Made by a program: the position numbers and the translations under genes. Below, in pieces: positions 51,815 to 62,337 of a stretch of 64,000 nt of DNA. Where the stretch lies: positions 5,849,001-5,913,000 of the forward strand of contig NC_070563.1 in assembly GCF_026914185.1 (NCBI RefSeq). The letters run 5' to 3'. Source of the DNA: Puccinia triticina. Its lineage: Eukaryota > Basidiomycota > Pucciniomycetes > Pucciniales > Pucciniaceae. Numbering within the stretch: the stretch's first letter is position 1; the number at the start of each line of letters is the position of its first letter. Below the pieces are notes generated by a model that was given only the letters and a program-made list of their open reading frames with translations, searched no databases and was not told the origin of the DNA.

Positions 51815-52179
51815 TTCTTTCTGGAACCCTGCTAGATTTTAGCTGTATATTTTGTGCAATTCAACCTTTGCCAAGGTACATGTTGTGTCCAACTAAAGCT
51901 GATATCATCTGTAACTCAATACGGTGTAAAAACAGACTTTCACCTCAACCCATTCATGACTCCAGTGCAACTCAAGTTGAATCATATTTGAAAGCTTATT
52001 TGGCTCTGGGCGCACATCATGGGTTACTCTCACAGCTTGGGGATTGGAAACCCGTGATTCTGCTAGAGGATACTATCAAGGCAGATCCCATTAAATTTTA
52101 GCCAGATAAGTGCAGCAGTAGACTGAGTTGTAAATCCAGCATGTTCCAGTGCATAGGGTTTAATTTCATGGAAGTTTGA
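51815..52179. other. spacer, no gene recognised
   Basis: AT-rich; short frames only. Confidence 0.4.
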
Positions 52180-53345
52180 TTGAACCTCATAAAGCCCAAG
52201 ATTCAATAAAATCCCCATGATGACATCTCAAATCCCCCTTGGCGGGCTGTCATATACCTATACTAGCCCACTGAGAGTGATCCCTCTTGGCAAGCTGATA
52301 TATGTATGCCACCTGCCAAGAGGGAATTCCTCTTGTTGGGCTGGTATACAGGTGGACTGTCAATCTTGTGACATTTCCACCATGATGTTTGGCCAGACAT
52401 CAGTGTGGAAAGTCACCTGCAAAGTACAGGTCAATGAGGGGAGTTGTGTCTCCTCTTGATGACCAGCTGTAGCGGTAATTAAGGAGAGTTACATCACCTA
52501 GGTGGTGATGGACTGTCACTTGTGTGACATGTCCACCCCCACGTTCGGCCAAACGTCAGGGTGGACAGTCCCCTGCAACGTGCAGGTTGTCGAGCGGAGC
52601 TGTATCTCCTCTCGATGACCAGCTGTACGGGTCATTGAGGAGAGCTCCATCCCCTCAATGACCAGTACAGCTGGGTCATCAATGCGGAGGTCTGACTCCC
52701 TTCAATCACCACCTGTTTTGGTCATCGAGGGGAGTCGTAACTGCCCTCGATGACCCAGCTGTACCGGTCGTTGGCAGGAGTTGTAATTCCCCCCGATGAC
52801 CAGTACTGACTGGCCATCAAGGGTGTTACAACTTGCCTCGATGACCGGTACAGGTGGATGTCGAAGCAAGTTACAACTCCACATCAATGACCAAGCTGTC
52901 CTGGTCATTGGCAGGAGTTGCAACTCCCTTCAATGACCAGTCAGTACCGGTCATCGGGGGGAGTTACAACTCCCCTCAGTGACTGGTATAGCTGGTCATC
53001 AAAGGGAGTTAGAACTCCGCTTGATGACCAGTTTGACCGGTTGTTGAGGCAAGTTACTACCCTCAATGACCTGTACTGACTGGTCATTGTGAGGAGTTGT
53101 CCCTCCCTTCAATGACCACCAGTACCGGTCATCAAGGGGAGTTGTGACTCCTTCTGACAACCGGTAACGCTGGTCATCGAGCGGAGTGGTGAGTTTGATT
53201 GATGGCCAGGCAGTACCGTTCATTGAGGAGAGTTAAAACTCCTGGTGACTGGCAAAGCTGGTCATCAAGCAGATATTCAACACCGTTCTATGACCAACTG
53301 TACCAGTCATGGAGGGTAGTTGTAACTCCCTCCAACGCCCAGTAA
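52180..53345. repeat. palindromic minisatellite, ~45-bp units
   Basis: From about 52,440 to 53,345 there are about 18-20 units of 40-50 bp, each of the form TCAATGACCAG, linker, CTGGTCATCGAGG, GGAGT TGTA ACTCC. Nearly every unit is a hairpin with centre AGTTGTAACT or AGTTACAACT. Units are diverged (roughly 70-85 percent alike by eye) and no two are identical. An introductory stretch 52,180-52,340 is a hairpin run with CCTCTTGGCAAGCTG/CACCTGCCAAGAGG. There is no coding sequence; short frames arise from the repeat. Confidence 0.85.
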
Positions 53346-53968
53346 TCCTGTGATAGTATTTTCTACAACTAGGAAGAGAGGGAAGCAAACTTAATAAGAA
53401 TCACGGCTGACCTAGTGTTGGCAGAGGGAGAAAGGTGTTAAATTCTCTGCTGAGATAGATGGAGGAGGTGACAGATCTGCCTAAGTATGCAGTGGACGAT
53501 GAATGAGTGAAATATATGAAATCTTTGTGAAGTCCGCAGTATGTGTGTGCTTTACAAGCCAACACAAAGTTTACCAGCAACATGCATTCAGTGAAGTAGT
53601 AAATTCTGGATGGCATGATGCTCCAAAGTGAGGGTGGAAAAAACCTGGGTTTGACTTCTGAGAATTTGCTCACATGGTGACAGAAATGTATCACTCCTAC
53701 CTTGTAAAGGATGTACAATGGAGAGAAACTGGGGGGTAAATTCTCAATATGCTTGGGAAGGATTATCAGGTAAACAGAAGCACATGTGAGGAGTATATGA
53801 GTATACACTGCAGGTCAACATGCTTTCATCAGGTGGTATGGCTGAGTTCATACTGACTTGCAGATCAATCCATCACAAATGTGACTCAAGTTAGCAATGA
53901 TTTCGGAACATTGCTAACTTGCAATTTGACATTGAACTGACTTCAGACAGGAAGCATGATAAAATTAC
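53346..53968. other. spacer, no gene recognised
   Basis: A minus-strand frame at 53,401-53,808 (135 codons) has no recognisable domain. Nothing else visible. Confidence 0.35.
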
Positions 53969-54015
53969 CGTCTGGCACTCTCTGGAGAGTGCAACAGATT
54001 CCCCCCTGGTGTTAT
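53969..54015. repeat. GCACTCTC palindrome repeat, opposite orientation
   Basis: GGCACTCTCTGGAGAGTGC followed by AACAGATTCCCCCCTGGTGT. It is the reverse of 51,768-51,814; the two face each other across 2.2 kb that contains the palindromic minisatellite, so they may be the ends of one element. Confidence 0.7.
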
Positions 54016-54615
54016 GCACTATCTCATCCTTTGGTCTGATAGTAATTTATAGGTCATGTTTGCTTTCCTTACTTGCCATGTTGACTTTGTTCCCTGCCCA
54101 GATTAGATAGTCAAACTTTCCAAAATACTTCTTATCCTCTGATGCGCGCACTCTGCTTGTGGCAGACTTGTGATATCTTTGAGAGTTATGGTTCCTTCTA
54201 TACACTTCTACTTCATATTCATTATTCTTTCACACACAAGTTGTTGCATGTACATAGTCTATATATACACAGCCTAGACCAATGCAATCAACCATTGGTT
54301 CTTCCTCTCTTTTTTCTGCACCTCCAATCTGAGCTGATCCAGTGAGCACTCAACCCTCACTGTCCTTTCTCAAGCCCAAAGGCTCATCTCTGTGTTCTTT
54401 TGTGCTGCGGTCTTCAGTTCAAATCCCTTCAGGTTTGGGTGAAGATAATGATGATGAAAAGAAATCAGAGGTAGGAGAAATTAAACAAATGTGCTGCATC
54501 CAATCAAGCACAACAACAAAGCAGATGATTGAGGTCCTTGATGACTGAAAATCTTTTCAACTTTTTCAAATGTCCAGTTAGTGTATATACAATGGATCAA
54601 GCACACTCCTGTTAT
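54016..54615. other. spacer, no gene recognised
   Basis: CTATATATACACAGCC at 54,259 is TATA-like. No supportable gene is downstream of it before the minisatellite. Confidence 0.35.
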
Positions 54616-55231
54616 GAATTGTGCTTTGGCACAATCCAATTATGAATTGTGCTTTGGCACAATCCAATTATGAATTGTGCTTTGGCACAATCCAATTATG
54701 AATTGTGCTTTGGCACAATCCAATTATGAATTGTGCTTTGGCACAATCCAATTATGAATTGTGCTTTGGCACAATCCAATTATGAATTGTGCTTTGGCAC
54801 AATCCAATTATGAATTGTGCTTTGGCACAATCCAATTATGAATTGTGCTTTGGCACAATCCAATTATGAATTGTGCTTTGGCACAATCCAACTATGAATT
54901 GTGCTTTGGCACAATCCAATTATGAATTGTGCTTTGGCACAATCCAACTATGAATTGTGCTTTGGCACAATCCAACTATGAATTGTGCTTTGGCACAATC
55001 CAACTATGAATTGTGCTTTGGCACAATCCAACTATGAATTGTGCTTTGGCACAATCCAACTATGAATTGTGCTTTGGCACAATCCAACTATGAATTGTGC
55101 TTTGGCACAATCCAACTATGAATTGTGCTTTGGCACAATCCAACTATGAATTGTGCTTTGGCACAATCCAACTATTAATTGTGCTTTGGTACACTCCTAT
55201 TACAGAGTGTGCTTTGGCACAATCCTTGTGT
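54616..55231 (+). repeat. 28-bp hairpin minisatellite, 22 units
   Basis: Unit GAATTGTGCTTTGGCACAAT plus CCAATTAT, period exactly 28 bp. Twenty units have an identical core; units 21 and 22 (from 55,176) are diverged. Each unit folds as ATTGTGC-TTTG-GCACAAT. Linker variants CCAATTAT (most of units 1-11) and CCAACTAT (mostly units 10-20) are sorted along the array, the mark of tandem expansion. It abuts the gypsy fragment at 55,232. Confidence 0.95.
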
Positions 55232-55800
55232 AACACACCGGCAATGTTCCAACAGATGATGAACATTATCCTACAAAAATGCCTTGGTAAGTAAACTCTG
55301 GTGTACATGGATGATGTCATTGTGTTTCCAAAATACGCGGAAGAACATAAGGCCCACATCAAGCAAATCTTTAAACTACTGAAAGAGCATGACCTGGTAG
55401 TCTCCAAAAAAAATTTGAGTGGGTCAAAGCAGAGTTACTCTTTCTGGGACATGTGGTGAACATGTTGGGTATCAACATTAACAATCAAAAAATCAATAAT
55501 ATAAAAGATTGGCCAACCCCAACAAACATAACCCAGGTAAAAGGGTTTCTCAACCTTGCTACTTATTATAAACGGTTCATTATTTTTTTTTCTAAGATTG
55601 CAACTCCCTTCTGTAAGTTGACCAAAGGATCCCCTAAGAAGGGGTTGAATATTGAGTGGGGGGAGGATCAAACCATTGTGCTGTTCAAAGGCCTGAAATA
55701 TCATCTCACCCAAACAATCATCCTACATCACCCAAAAGCCTTCCAACCGTTTGTCCTTGACACTGATGCTTCCGGCATGAACATTGGAGCAGTTATTCAA
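55232..55800 (+). pseudogene. Ty3/gypsy RT and RNase H fragment
   Basis: Reads TPAMFQQMMNIILQKCLGK, a stop, TLVYMDDVIVFP (catalytic YMDD), AHIKQIFKLLKEHDLVVSKK, a frame change, then INNIKDWPTPTNITQVKGFL, LATYYKRFIIFFSKIATPF, LNIEWGEDQ and the RNase H start FVLDTDASGMNIGAVI. Then it stops abruptly near 55,800 where unrelated sequence begins. A chromovirus-type gypsy relic, with at least one stop and one frameshift. Confidence 0.8.
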
Positions 55801-56590
55801 TTTCCTTCATTCTCACTTATATTTTCAATCTCATTCAAACTCATTCACACCTCTCCTCACTTGGTTCCAGGTGTGCCTCCATCTCCCGCATGTCGTCGCT
55901 TGTGTTGTCTCACTCACAGCAACATTGCTGCTTTAGTCCTCCCTTTGTCGTCCATTATTTGTCAGCAGCTCGGCGAGATGAATACATATGGAGAGCTAGA
56001 CCTATTGAGCATCTTGCCAAGAGGAATAAATGCCTCTCAACGAGATGGATTTGTACCAGATCGCCGAGAGGACTACATACATGATACCTCCCGGCAAGCT
56101 GGGCTTTGACTAGCTTGCCGGGAAGAATAATCATGGCGACCTGGTAAACTTCAGCTCTCTGGGAGGTATGTATTTCTCTTGGCGAGCTGGACTTGGGTCA
56201 ATTGTCTGGGGTGTCTTGGTGTACATGTCCCTGCACGCCAAAAAATGATGGCGTACACAGGTTTTTGATTTTCAAGGATGGTGTACACACCTGTGTACAC
56301 CTTTTTTGGCGTGCACATACTAAAAATTTGGTGTGCATTTAGCACAACTTATGTTGTCTTGGATCGGCCCAAGACCTAATCCGGACCCAACTCCTCATTA
56401 ATGGGTTTGGGTTTGGGCAGTACATTTTCAGTTTTGTCCCAAGCCAACCCAACCCGGTGCTCACGTTGGGTCAGGTTTGGGCACCATCCTGTTTACACCC
56501 CTAAAGACCGTTGTTGAGGGGAGTGTTTGGTTTGGGCACCATCCTGTTTACACCCCTAAAGACCTTTGTTGAGGGGAGTAAACCCAACCT
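55801..56590. other. spacer with hairpin scraps and GGGTTTGGG motifs
   Basis: At 55,990-56,180 is a weak hairpin run (CCGGCAAGCTGGGC / GACTAGCTTGCCGG). At 56,260-56,320 GTGTACACACCTGTGTACAC is an inverted pair. GTTTGGGCACCATCCTG with CCCCTAAAGACC is directly repeated at 56,472 and 56,528. No gene. Confidence 0.45.
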
Positions 56591-56905
56591 GTTTACACCC
56601 CTAAAGACCGTTGTTGAGGGGAGTGTTTACTCCCCTCAGTGTCCAGTACACACCTATCATTGAGGGGAGGTGGGACCTGTCTGTGCCGGTCATCAAGAGG
56701 TGGCCATTCATTGAGGGGAGTTGGCATCCCCTCCAATGACCAATTTGCAGTCATTGAGGGGAGGGGGTAATCCCCCCAATGACCAGTCTGTGCCGGTAAT
56801 TGAGAGGTGTCCTCTCCTCTCAATGACTGGTGTATGCCGGTCATCCAGGAGGGTTGGCTCTCCCCTTGATGACCGGTGGGTCATCAAGACTCAAGAGGTG
56901 ATTCC
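56591..56905. repeat. second palindromic block related to the 52.4-kb minisatellite
   Basis: About seven units containing GGTCATTGAGGGGAG / CTCCCCTCAATGACC alternating in orientation, with linkers CTGTGCCGG. The motifs are those of the array at 52,440-53,345, so the same family recurs 3.3 kb away. Confidence 0.7.
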
Positions 56906-56934
56906 ATTTTGAGGGGAGGAGTCATTGTGCTGGG

Positions 56935-57045
56935 CGGAAAGGGCGGGTACCCACCCCTTTTTTTTCTGCAAAAGCAGACACCGGCACCCACCAATGGGTA
57001 CTAGGACACAGCCGCGGGTACCCGCAAATGGGTACCAGATGCCAT
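56935..57045. repeat. GCGGGTACC repeat, copy 2
   Basis: GGGCGGGTACCCACC, T8, CACCGGCACCCACCAATGGG, GCGGGTACCCGC and ATGGGTACC. Matches the arrangement at 45,825-45,925. Confidence 0.55.
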
Positions 57046-57049
57046 CCCT

Positions 57050-57165
57050 ACTCCTATTAAAGAGTGTGCTTTGGCACACTCTTATTATGGACTGTGCTTT
57101 GGCACACTCATATTATGGAGTGTGCTTTGGCACACTCCTATTAAAGAGTGTGCTTTGGCACTCAC
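57050..57165 (+). repeat. diverged copy of the hairpin minisatellite, 4 units
   Basis: Four units, GAGTGTGC-TTTG-GCACACTC with linkers TTATTATG or CTATTAAA, period 28-30 bp. The TTTG loop and GTGC/GCAC inner stem equal those at 54,616; the outer stem differs on both sides in a complementary way. Confidence 0.85.
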
Positions 57166-57740
57166 CGCCCCGGTTTCAGATTCTGGTGCACCACTTGGAG
57201 GATGAGATTCTTGAGGTGAGGCAGTCAATTGCTGCATTGCTTGGAAAGTAGATGCACAATTTCCAGTGTATTGAATTTCTCCTCCTCTTCCTTGGCCAAA
57301 ACCTCCACAATTAGGTGTTCAAGGCAATTGCTGGGGTACCTGGTAATGTTGAGGTTCTTTGGGTGTTGGGTTGGGTGGATCTTCCTGGTCCATTGTTGGT
57401 CTTACCATATGACCTGCTGGGTCTGAATGGCTGAGCTACCAATATAATTGAGATGTAATAATTGTAATTTCAGCAGATTGTACATATTTTCATTGATATA
57501 ATTGTGAAATATATTTCTGATTATATCACCGCCAAACGGAGCCCTAGCCACAGCTCTGGAACCACAAAAGATTTCACCTAAATTGTTACATCATCAGAAC
57601 TCCCTAAATCTTGTTTGATTTTTGATTCACTTTAGTCATCACCAGTCTTATCTGCCTCAATTCTTGTTGAATTACAAAAACCACATCATTTTAGCCATCA
57701 TGGACTTTGTTGATATCATATTCATCACATCATTTGATTG
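57166..57740. other. spacer, possible retrotransposon 3' end
   Basis: No supportable gene. The last 80 bp (GGACTTTGTTGATATCATAT ... GATTGAGGGGGAG) look like the end of a copia pol region plus polypurine tract. Confidence 0.35.
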
Positions 57741-57748
57741 AGGGGGAG

Positions 57749-58330
57749 TGTGAGCCTGAGTCTCTTATGTGACAACAGGACACAAAGAAAAGGGGGACAC
57801 TGGTTGAATTTCTGGGGATAAAGAAATACAAGCAGTGAGGAGAAGAGAAATAGAAGAGAGAAACTGAGAAGAGAGAAACTTGATCTTTTGAGTTTTGATT
57901 TAATATGGGCCAAGCTCTACCTAGAAAAGTAGGCTGCCAACTGTGCTAGAGATGCAACAGTCTCCACTCACACCAAGGAAACGGTGGTGGGATTCAGAAG
58001 TAGGATGACTACTCTGCTCTGGTTTTAAAGGTCTTAACAAGAGATAACCTATAGATCTTTTGAAGCAGAAGAGAGAAACAGAAGCAGGGAGAGAGCAGTC
58101 AAGAGCAACAGAGTTTCCTCTGAGATAAACAAGGTCAGTAGAAGAGGGTACTTACTGTCAATATCCTGTAGTGATACTGGGAGTGAAGTGGCCTCTGGTT
58201 AGTGATCCTGGGTGTCTCTGGGGTATGGTTCTGGTGTGCTGAAGTCTGTAGATCCTCCTCAGGCTGTGGGGGATCCTGACTTCGAAAATTTTCAGAGTTT
58301 GCTTACATAATTACATATGTACAAGTGGTT
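57749..58330 (+). repeat. possible solo or 3' LTR of a copia-like element
   Basis: TTGAGGGGGAG (polypurine-like) immediately precedes TGTGAGCCTGAGTC, a typical LTR start. The following 500 bp is AT- and GA-rich with no frame. No matching second LTR is in the window and the right end cannot be placed. Confidence 0.3.
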
Positions 58331-59621
58331 GGCGCGCCTGGTAGCGTTGCCACGTCACAACTGCGGATGCGCGCCATAACTCAAGAACTCAGGGAAGGAG
58401 TAGAGTTACAAAGAAGTGATAAGTTGTAACTAGGGTTAAAATTGCATGGGAAAACAGAATATGAAGTCAAAACAAGGTTATCTCTTAAGATGAAAAAGAT
58501 ATGAAGTAATTCATATGTAAAAAGGTAGAAAAGGCAGCTTTTAGGTCAGCTGTGTTGACTCTAAGGCTGACAGGGAGAAGAAGACACAGGAAGATGGTAG
58601 AAGATAGCAAAACTTCTGACAAGTCTAATTCTGAATGTAGAGGGATATTTCATAAAGACAGAAGTGTACAAAGTCCTCAGAGCTGATATATGTCTCCTGA
58701 CAAAATCACCTGTAAGACCTAAGTCCCTCCAAAGAAGTCCTTTAGCCCCCCTCCAGTAGGTACTTAGTTCAGTTAGGCCGGCTGTGCGCTTGTGGGAGGT
58801 GAATAAATGTTTGAGAGTTATTGTTGAGTTGTTTTTCAAAGCATCTATTTTTATTGTTCAAATTATTCATTACATACTGGTTCTTTCCTTTCTGCTTGTA
58901 TGTAGGGTCTGGAGTGTAGGTTAGGGGGTGGCTGTTATAACCTAACAGGTTAGGTTGGAAATGGAGACACTCCCCCCCCCCCCCATTGAGACCAGTTTAG
59001 GCCTTTGGGAAGAAGCTGTAGTAGTACTGCTGCAGAGCTTGCTCCTACACTGCATGGCATTATGGTTGAATGATGTCACATCAGTCCTATTTGGCACCTT
59101 GTTTCTATTTTGAGCCCACTATCCGGTCATGGTATGTGTATTTATTTGTGAAGGAGTATATTTAGAGCTGGATCCCTTGCAATACCCACTGATACAACAT
59201 CATTACAGGAAGTATACCTTTCCCAACTGGAATGCAGGCCTCAAAATCTCACTGATGTATCCTGCACCATTAATTGAAAACCAGCTAGGTTATTCAGGTA
59301 GCTTGGTCAAGTGTTACAGAAATCAATCCTACCGGAAAGTTTCCATTGCAAGTAGAAAATGAGGTTTATTTGAATGTTTGTTCTTTCTTCTTTTCACCCA
59401 AAGAACAACAATTTGTTCTGCTTGAATATACAAATTCCAGTTTCATTTCTATCACAGGCAAACAAACACAAGCTCTATAAATAAGTTCTTCTAAAGCAAA
59501 ATCACAAAGTATATTTACATAAGACAAAAAAAAAATCATTTCACTATTTACATGAGACTAGGTATTCTGTGGGTATAGACAGGTATTGTTTTATTCTATA
59601 TACAAAGGTGTTCCAAAACTG
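58331..59621. other. gene-poor stretch with one perfect hairpin
   Basis: AACCTAAC-AG-GTTAGGTT at about 58,938-58,955 is a perfect palindrome followed by a C14 run. A minus-strand frame at 58,561-58,839 has no recognisable domain. AGGCCTTTGGGAAGAAGC near 58,998 matches 42,504. Nothing else. Confidence 0.4.
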
Positions 59622-60843
59622 TTAATCAGAATTTCTAGGTGGTCTGGTTGTTATTGACTTAATGTAAGCAAGATATGTTTCAAGGTGGATGGCATCTTTT
59701 GCCTTGAGGTTACGACGTTGAAGACGACACAAGCTTTCTAGATACGCAGGGGCATAACAGTCTATTGGAAGCTTCTTGGGTGCTTCGCTACCTTCTTCAA
59801 AATCAAGCGGCTCAATAATAGTACTATCTCTTCGGAGTCTACGAGCTACAGTAATTCGAGATTTTGGTTTTGTAATCTGGCGAACCGCTTCATCTACCTG
59901 ATGGACCAATTGAGTGTATTCTGCGCTTCGCCATCTTGGAATGATCCTCTTGCGGCGGGGGTGGGGAGAGTCCTCATCTTCATAGTCGGAAACACATGCA
60001 ACCGGCCTGAACAGTTCAACGAAGCCGGAGTCTTTGGGATAGATACGCTTAGCAGCCTTGCTACGGAGAACAGCAATCTGAGGGAGAAGATATCAGACGA
60101 AGTAAATTTTTTTGTGATAGATATTGGGTGTGGCGTACCTTCTTCCTCTCTGCCTTTCGTCTCAATAGATCTCTATCAGCTGCCGTCGGAGGAGATATGA
60201 TGGGTCCAGTTGATTGAGGTCCTTCCTTCAATTGCTTCAAATATAACATCCACATTGTTGTCAACCACCTCTCAAAAACCCCTTGGATATCTTCTTCAAT
60301 CTCGCGGTAATATCCATGGCGAGTTTGGTACCAGGCGCTCCATTGCTTTATCAGGATTGAAGCCGTAACCGAGTTCCATTCCGAACTTGAGAGAGCTCTG
60401 ATGTTCCACTCAAAAGTGATTCGAGGGAAGCCTTGAGATCGGAATTCGTTGTTGCAAGTCTGCTTGGTTTGTGAGCAGATTGGCACGTAACTTGACTCCT
60501 GTGAAAGGACCGTGGCTGCTGTATAGTGAGCAGGGCGTATTACTTGTTTGGCTGCAAGCCGCTTCTGGGCTGCAGAAAGGTTTCGTTGTTGGCGACGCGA
60601 GTTCATCCAGACAGAAAATTCTTCCGCTGACGGTGGAGCGGGTATGTAAGCGGTTGAGGTGAGGGTCAAATCCCATCATGTGTTTGATGAACTGAGTTAC
60701 CGAACGTGACAACGCGCTGGCAGGGTGGGGGAGAGGACGAGATACTTCAACGCGGGAAACCTGGCTTTGCTGATAAGTTGATTTCTTTCGTTCGGCACGG
60801 CGCCTTGACTGAGTGTGCAGGCGAGCAGTGGATTCTCCGACAG
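59622..60843 (-). pseudogene. unnamed rust-type protein family, member 2 (frameshifted)
   Basis: Exons leftwards: 60,843-60,139 (acceptor TCTTTAG at its start) and 60,077-59,622, with a 61-bp intron (donor GTACGCC, acceptor CCTCAG) in phase 0. Blocks: an Arg/Lys-rich start (RRRAERKKSTYQQSQ), SALSRSVTQFIKHMMGF, then a change of frame near 60,640-60,665, TAYIPAPPSAEEFSVWM, WNIRALSSSEWNSVTASILI, KQWSAWYQTRHGYY, RKAERKK at the intron, then PRWRSAEYTQLVHQVDEA, KLPIDCYAPAYLESL and ETYLAYIKSI. It parallels the intact gene at 591-1696 block by block, including the intron. One extra base (or two missing) breaks the frame; no intron could bridge it. An upstream exon beyond 60,884 is likely. Function unknown. 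Confidence 0.65.
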
Positions 60844-60899
60844 CTAAAGACAGATAATTTTAAGAATTGTTAGGCACATCTTACATTCCAGAATCTACA

Positions 60900-61114
60900 A
60901 TGAGAACACCCTACAGATACGGTTCCCCAAAGGCGAATCCATGGCCGTGGCGCTTGAGTCTGAGGAGTTCGATCTATCTTTTGGCATTGTTGAGGTCGCT
61001 TCTACGTATGGAAGAATTGTGCATTAAGTTTAGGAGAGAATCTCTCGACTTGAATATAACATACCTTTCAAAAATTGATCACTTCAACGGAGCCAGAAGG
61101 GTACAGGGGGAGAA
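60900..61114. other. upstream of family member 2, no gene recognised
   Basis: May hold the missing first exon (donor GTAAGATG on the minus strand at 60,884). Nothing definite. Confidence 0.35.
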
Positions 61115-61375
61115 AAGCAAGAAAGTGACTGTGTAGGAATCAAGCTCTTATCATCAACCCCTTATGTTAGCACAGTTTCGAGAGCTACCAACAAAATCAT
61201 CTAGTATACCTATCAGAAAGTGATATCTTTGAATCAGAGCCAGAAGCGTCGAAGGCCAGCAAAGCCAGAAAAGCGAAGGAGTGAGGCCTAGGAATCGAGC
61301 TCACACAATAAATTTGAGATATTGATAGACACAGTGTTGAGACCTACCAACGAGATGACCTTGTCATTTGAGCCA
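61020..61375 (-). repeat. two tandem tRNA-like (SINE-type) units
   Basis: On the minus strand two related units follow each other. Each has GTTGGTAG (A-box-like), ACACTGTG or AACTGTGC, and GAGCTCGATTCC or GAGCTTGATTCC (B-box-like) near 61,295 and 61,135, then a body ending CTTCTGGCTC. The bodies share TTGCTTTTCT / TTCGCTTTTCT. Acceptor stems do not close, so these are probably tRNA-derived SINEs or diverged duplicates, not tRNA genes. Confidence 0.4.
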
Positions 61376-61916
61376 TTTGCACGGTATAGTACCTCCTTTG
61401 ACAAAACACCAAGACTGTGAGACGAGATACCACCTTTGTCTTCTCAACAAAGGTCACGTAGACACAACTGTCCATTGTACTATATTCATGTGCCTTTGCA
61501 TACAATCATCCCCAACTCTGATGCTGTGAAGCTACAAAGCGTTAGCAGAACAGGGGTGGTAAGCAATAGACATGTACTTGGCCAAGTGCCAAATCAAGGC
61601 AAGTAAAACGGAGTAAAGAAGATGTGATGCCCCCGCGACGCGGATCCAATAACGTATGAATGGGAAGTTCTACATAGCTTCTCGCCTTAGCCTCACAGTA
61701 TTGAAACTGCTACGCTATTGCTATTGGCCGCGGGAGTGAGGTGCTAAATTGTGCTCACCGGTCATTCGTGGATTTGACATACTAACCCATCACAGTTGGG
61801 AAAAATCAAGCAACGAGTTCTCTCCCCTTGAGACAATTCGGCGTCATACGTGCCAAGCTGCTCATCTACATATTGCCTTCCTTGTCTTGCGCAAGGGCAT
61901 ATTTATGTACTTAGGG
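61376..61916. other. spacer, no gene recognised
   Basis: Nothing recognisable. Locally CG-rich around 61,630 (CCCGCGACGCGG). Confidence 0.4.
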
Positions 61917-62114
61917 TGTTCAAAGTTGACTTGCATAAAATCATAACACCATAAAATCATAAAATTCTAAGCTGAAAAAATATGTTGCACCCAAGCACTC
62001 AAATTAAAACAACATTTCTAGAATGGTACATATGAAATCATCACTTGAAAGTTTTATGATTTTATGATTTTATGCATTGAAAATTTTATGATTTCAACTT
62101 TGAACACCCTTACT
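61917..62114. mobile_element. diverged member of the GGTGTTCAAAGTTG MITE family
   Basis: The element begins GGGTGTTCAAAGTTGACTTG and ends CAACTTTGAACACCC. TTA flanks both sides (left CTTA, right TTAC). ATAAAATCATAAAAT arms are as in the 177-bp copies, but the interior differs. Confidence 0.75.
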
Positions 62115-62160
62115 TTGTTCTGTCTTCAGAAAGGTCAAAGTTTTTTTAATAGTACAATTA

Positions 62161-62337
62161 TGGTGTTCAAAGTTGGTTTGCATAATTTTATGCATGCATA
62201 AATCATAAAATCATAAAATCTTTTTTGCAGGGGATATGACTGTCTGATTATGTAATACAAAATTTCCTCACCAAAATATTTTTATGATTTTATGATTTAT
62301 GCATGCATAAAATTATGCAAACCAACTTTGAACACCA
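62161..62337. mobile_element. 177-bp MITE, copy 2 (identical to 32,809-32,985)
   Basis: Same 177 bases as copy 1, including the interior CAGGGGATATGACTGTCTG. It lies 46 bp from the diverged member at 61,917-62,114. Confidence 0.9.

Noticed and set aside
52702..53223. Short minus-strand frames of repeated DDQ/VIEG type
   Set aside because: They are translations of the palindromic minisatellite and shift frame between units.
54616..55231. CRISPR array
   Set aside because: Units are directly contiguous with no unique spacers; this is a minisatellite in a eukaryotic genome.
57749..58330. Complete second copia element
   Set aside because: Only a polypurine-like tract and an LTR-like start are visible; no second LTR, primer site or pol domains nearby.
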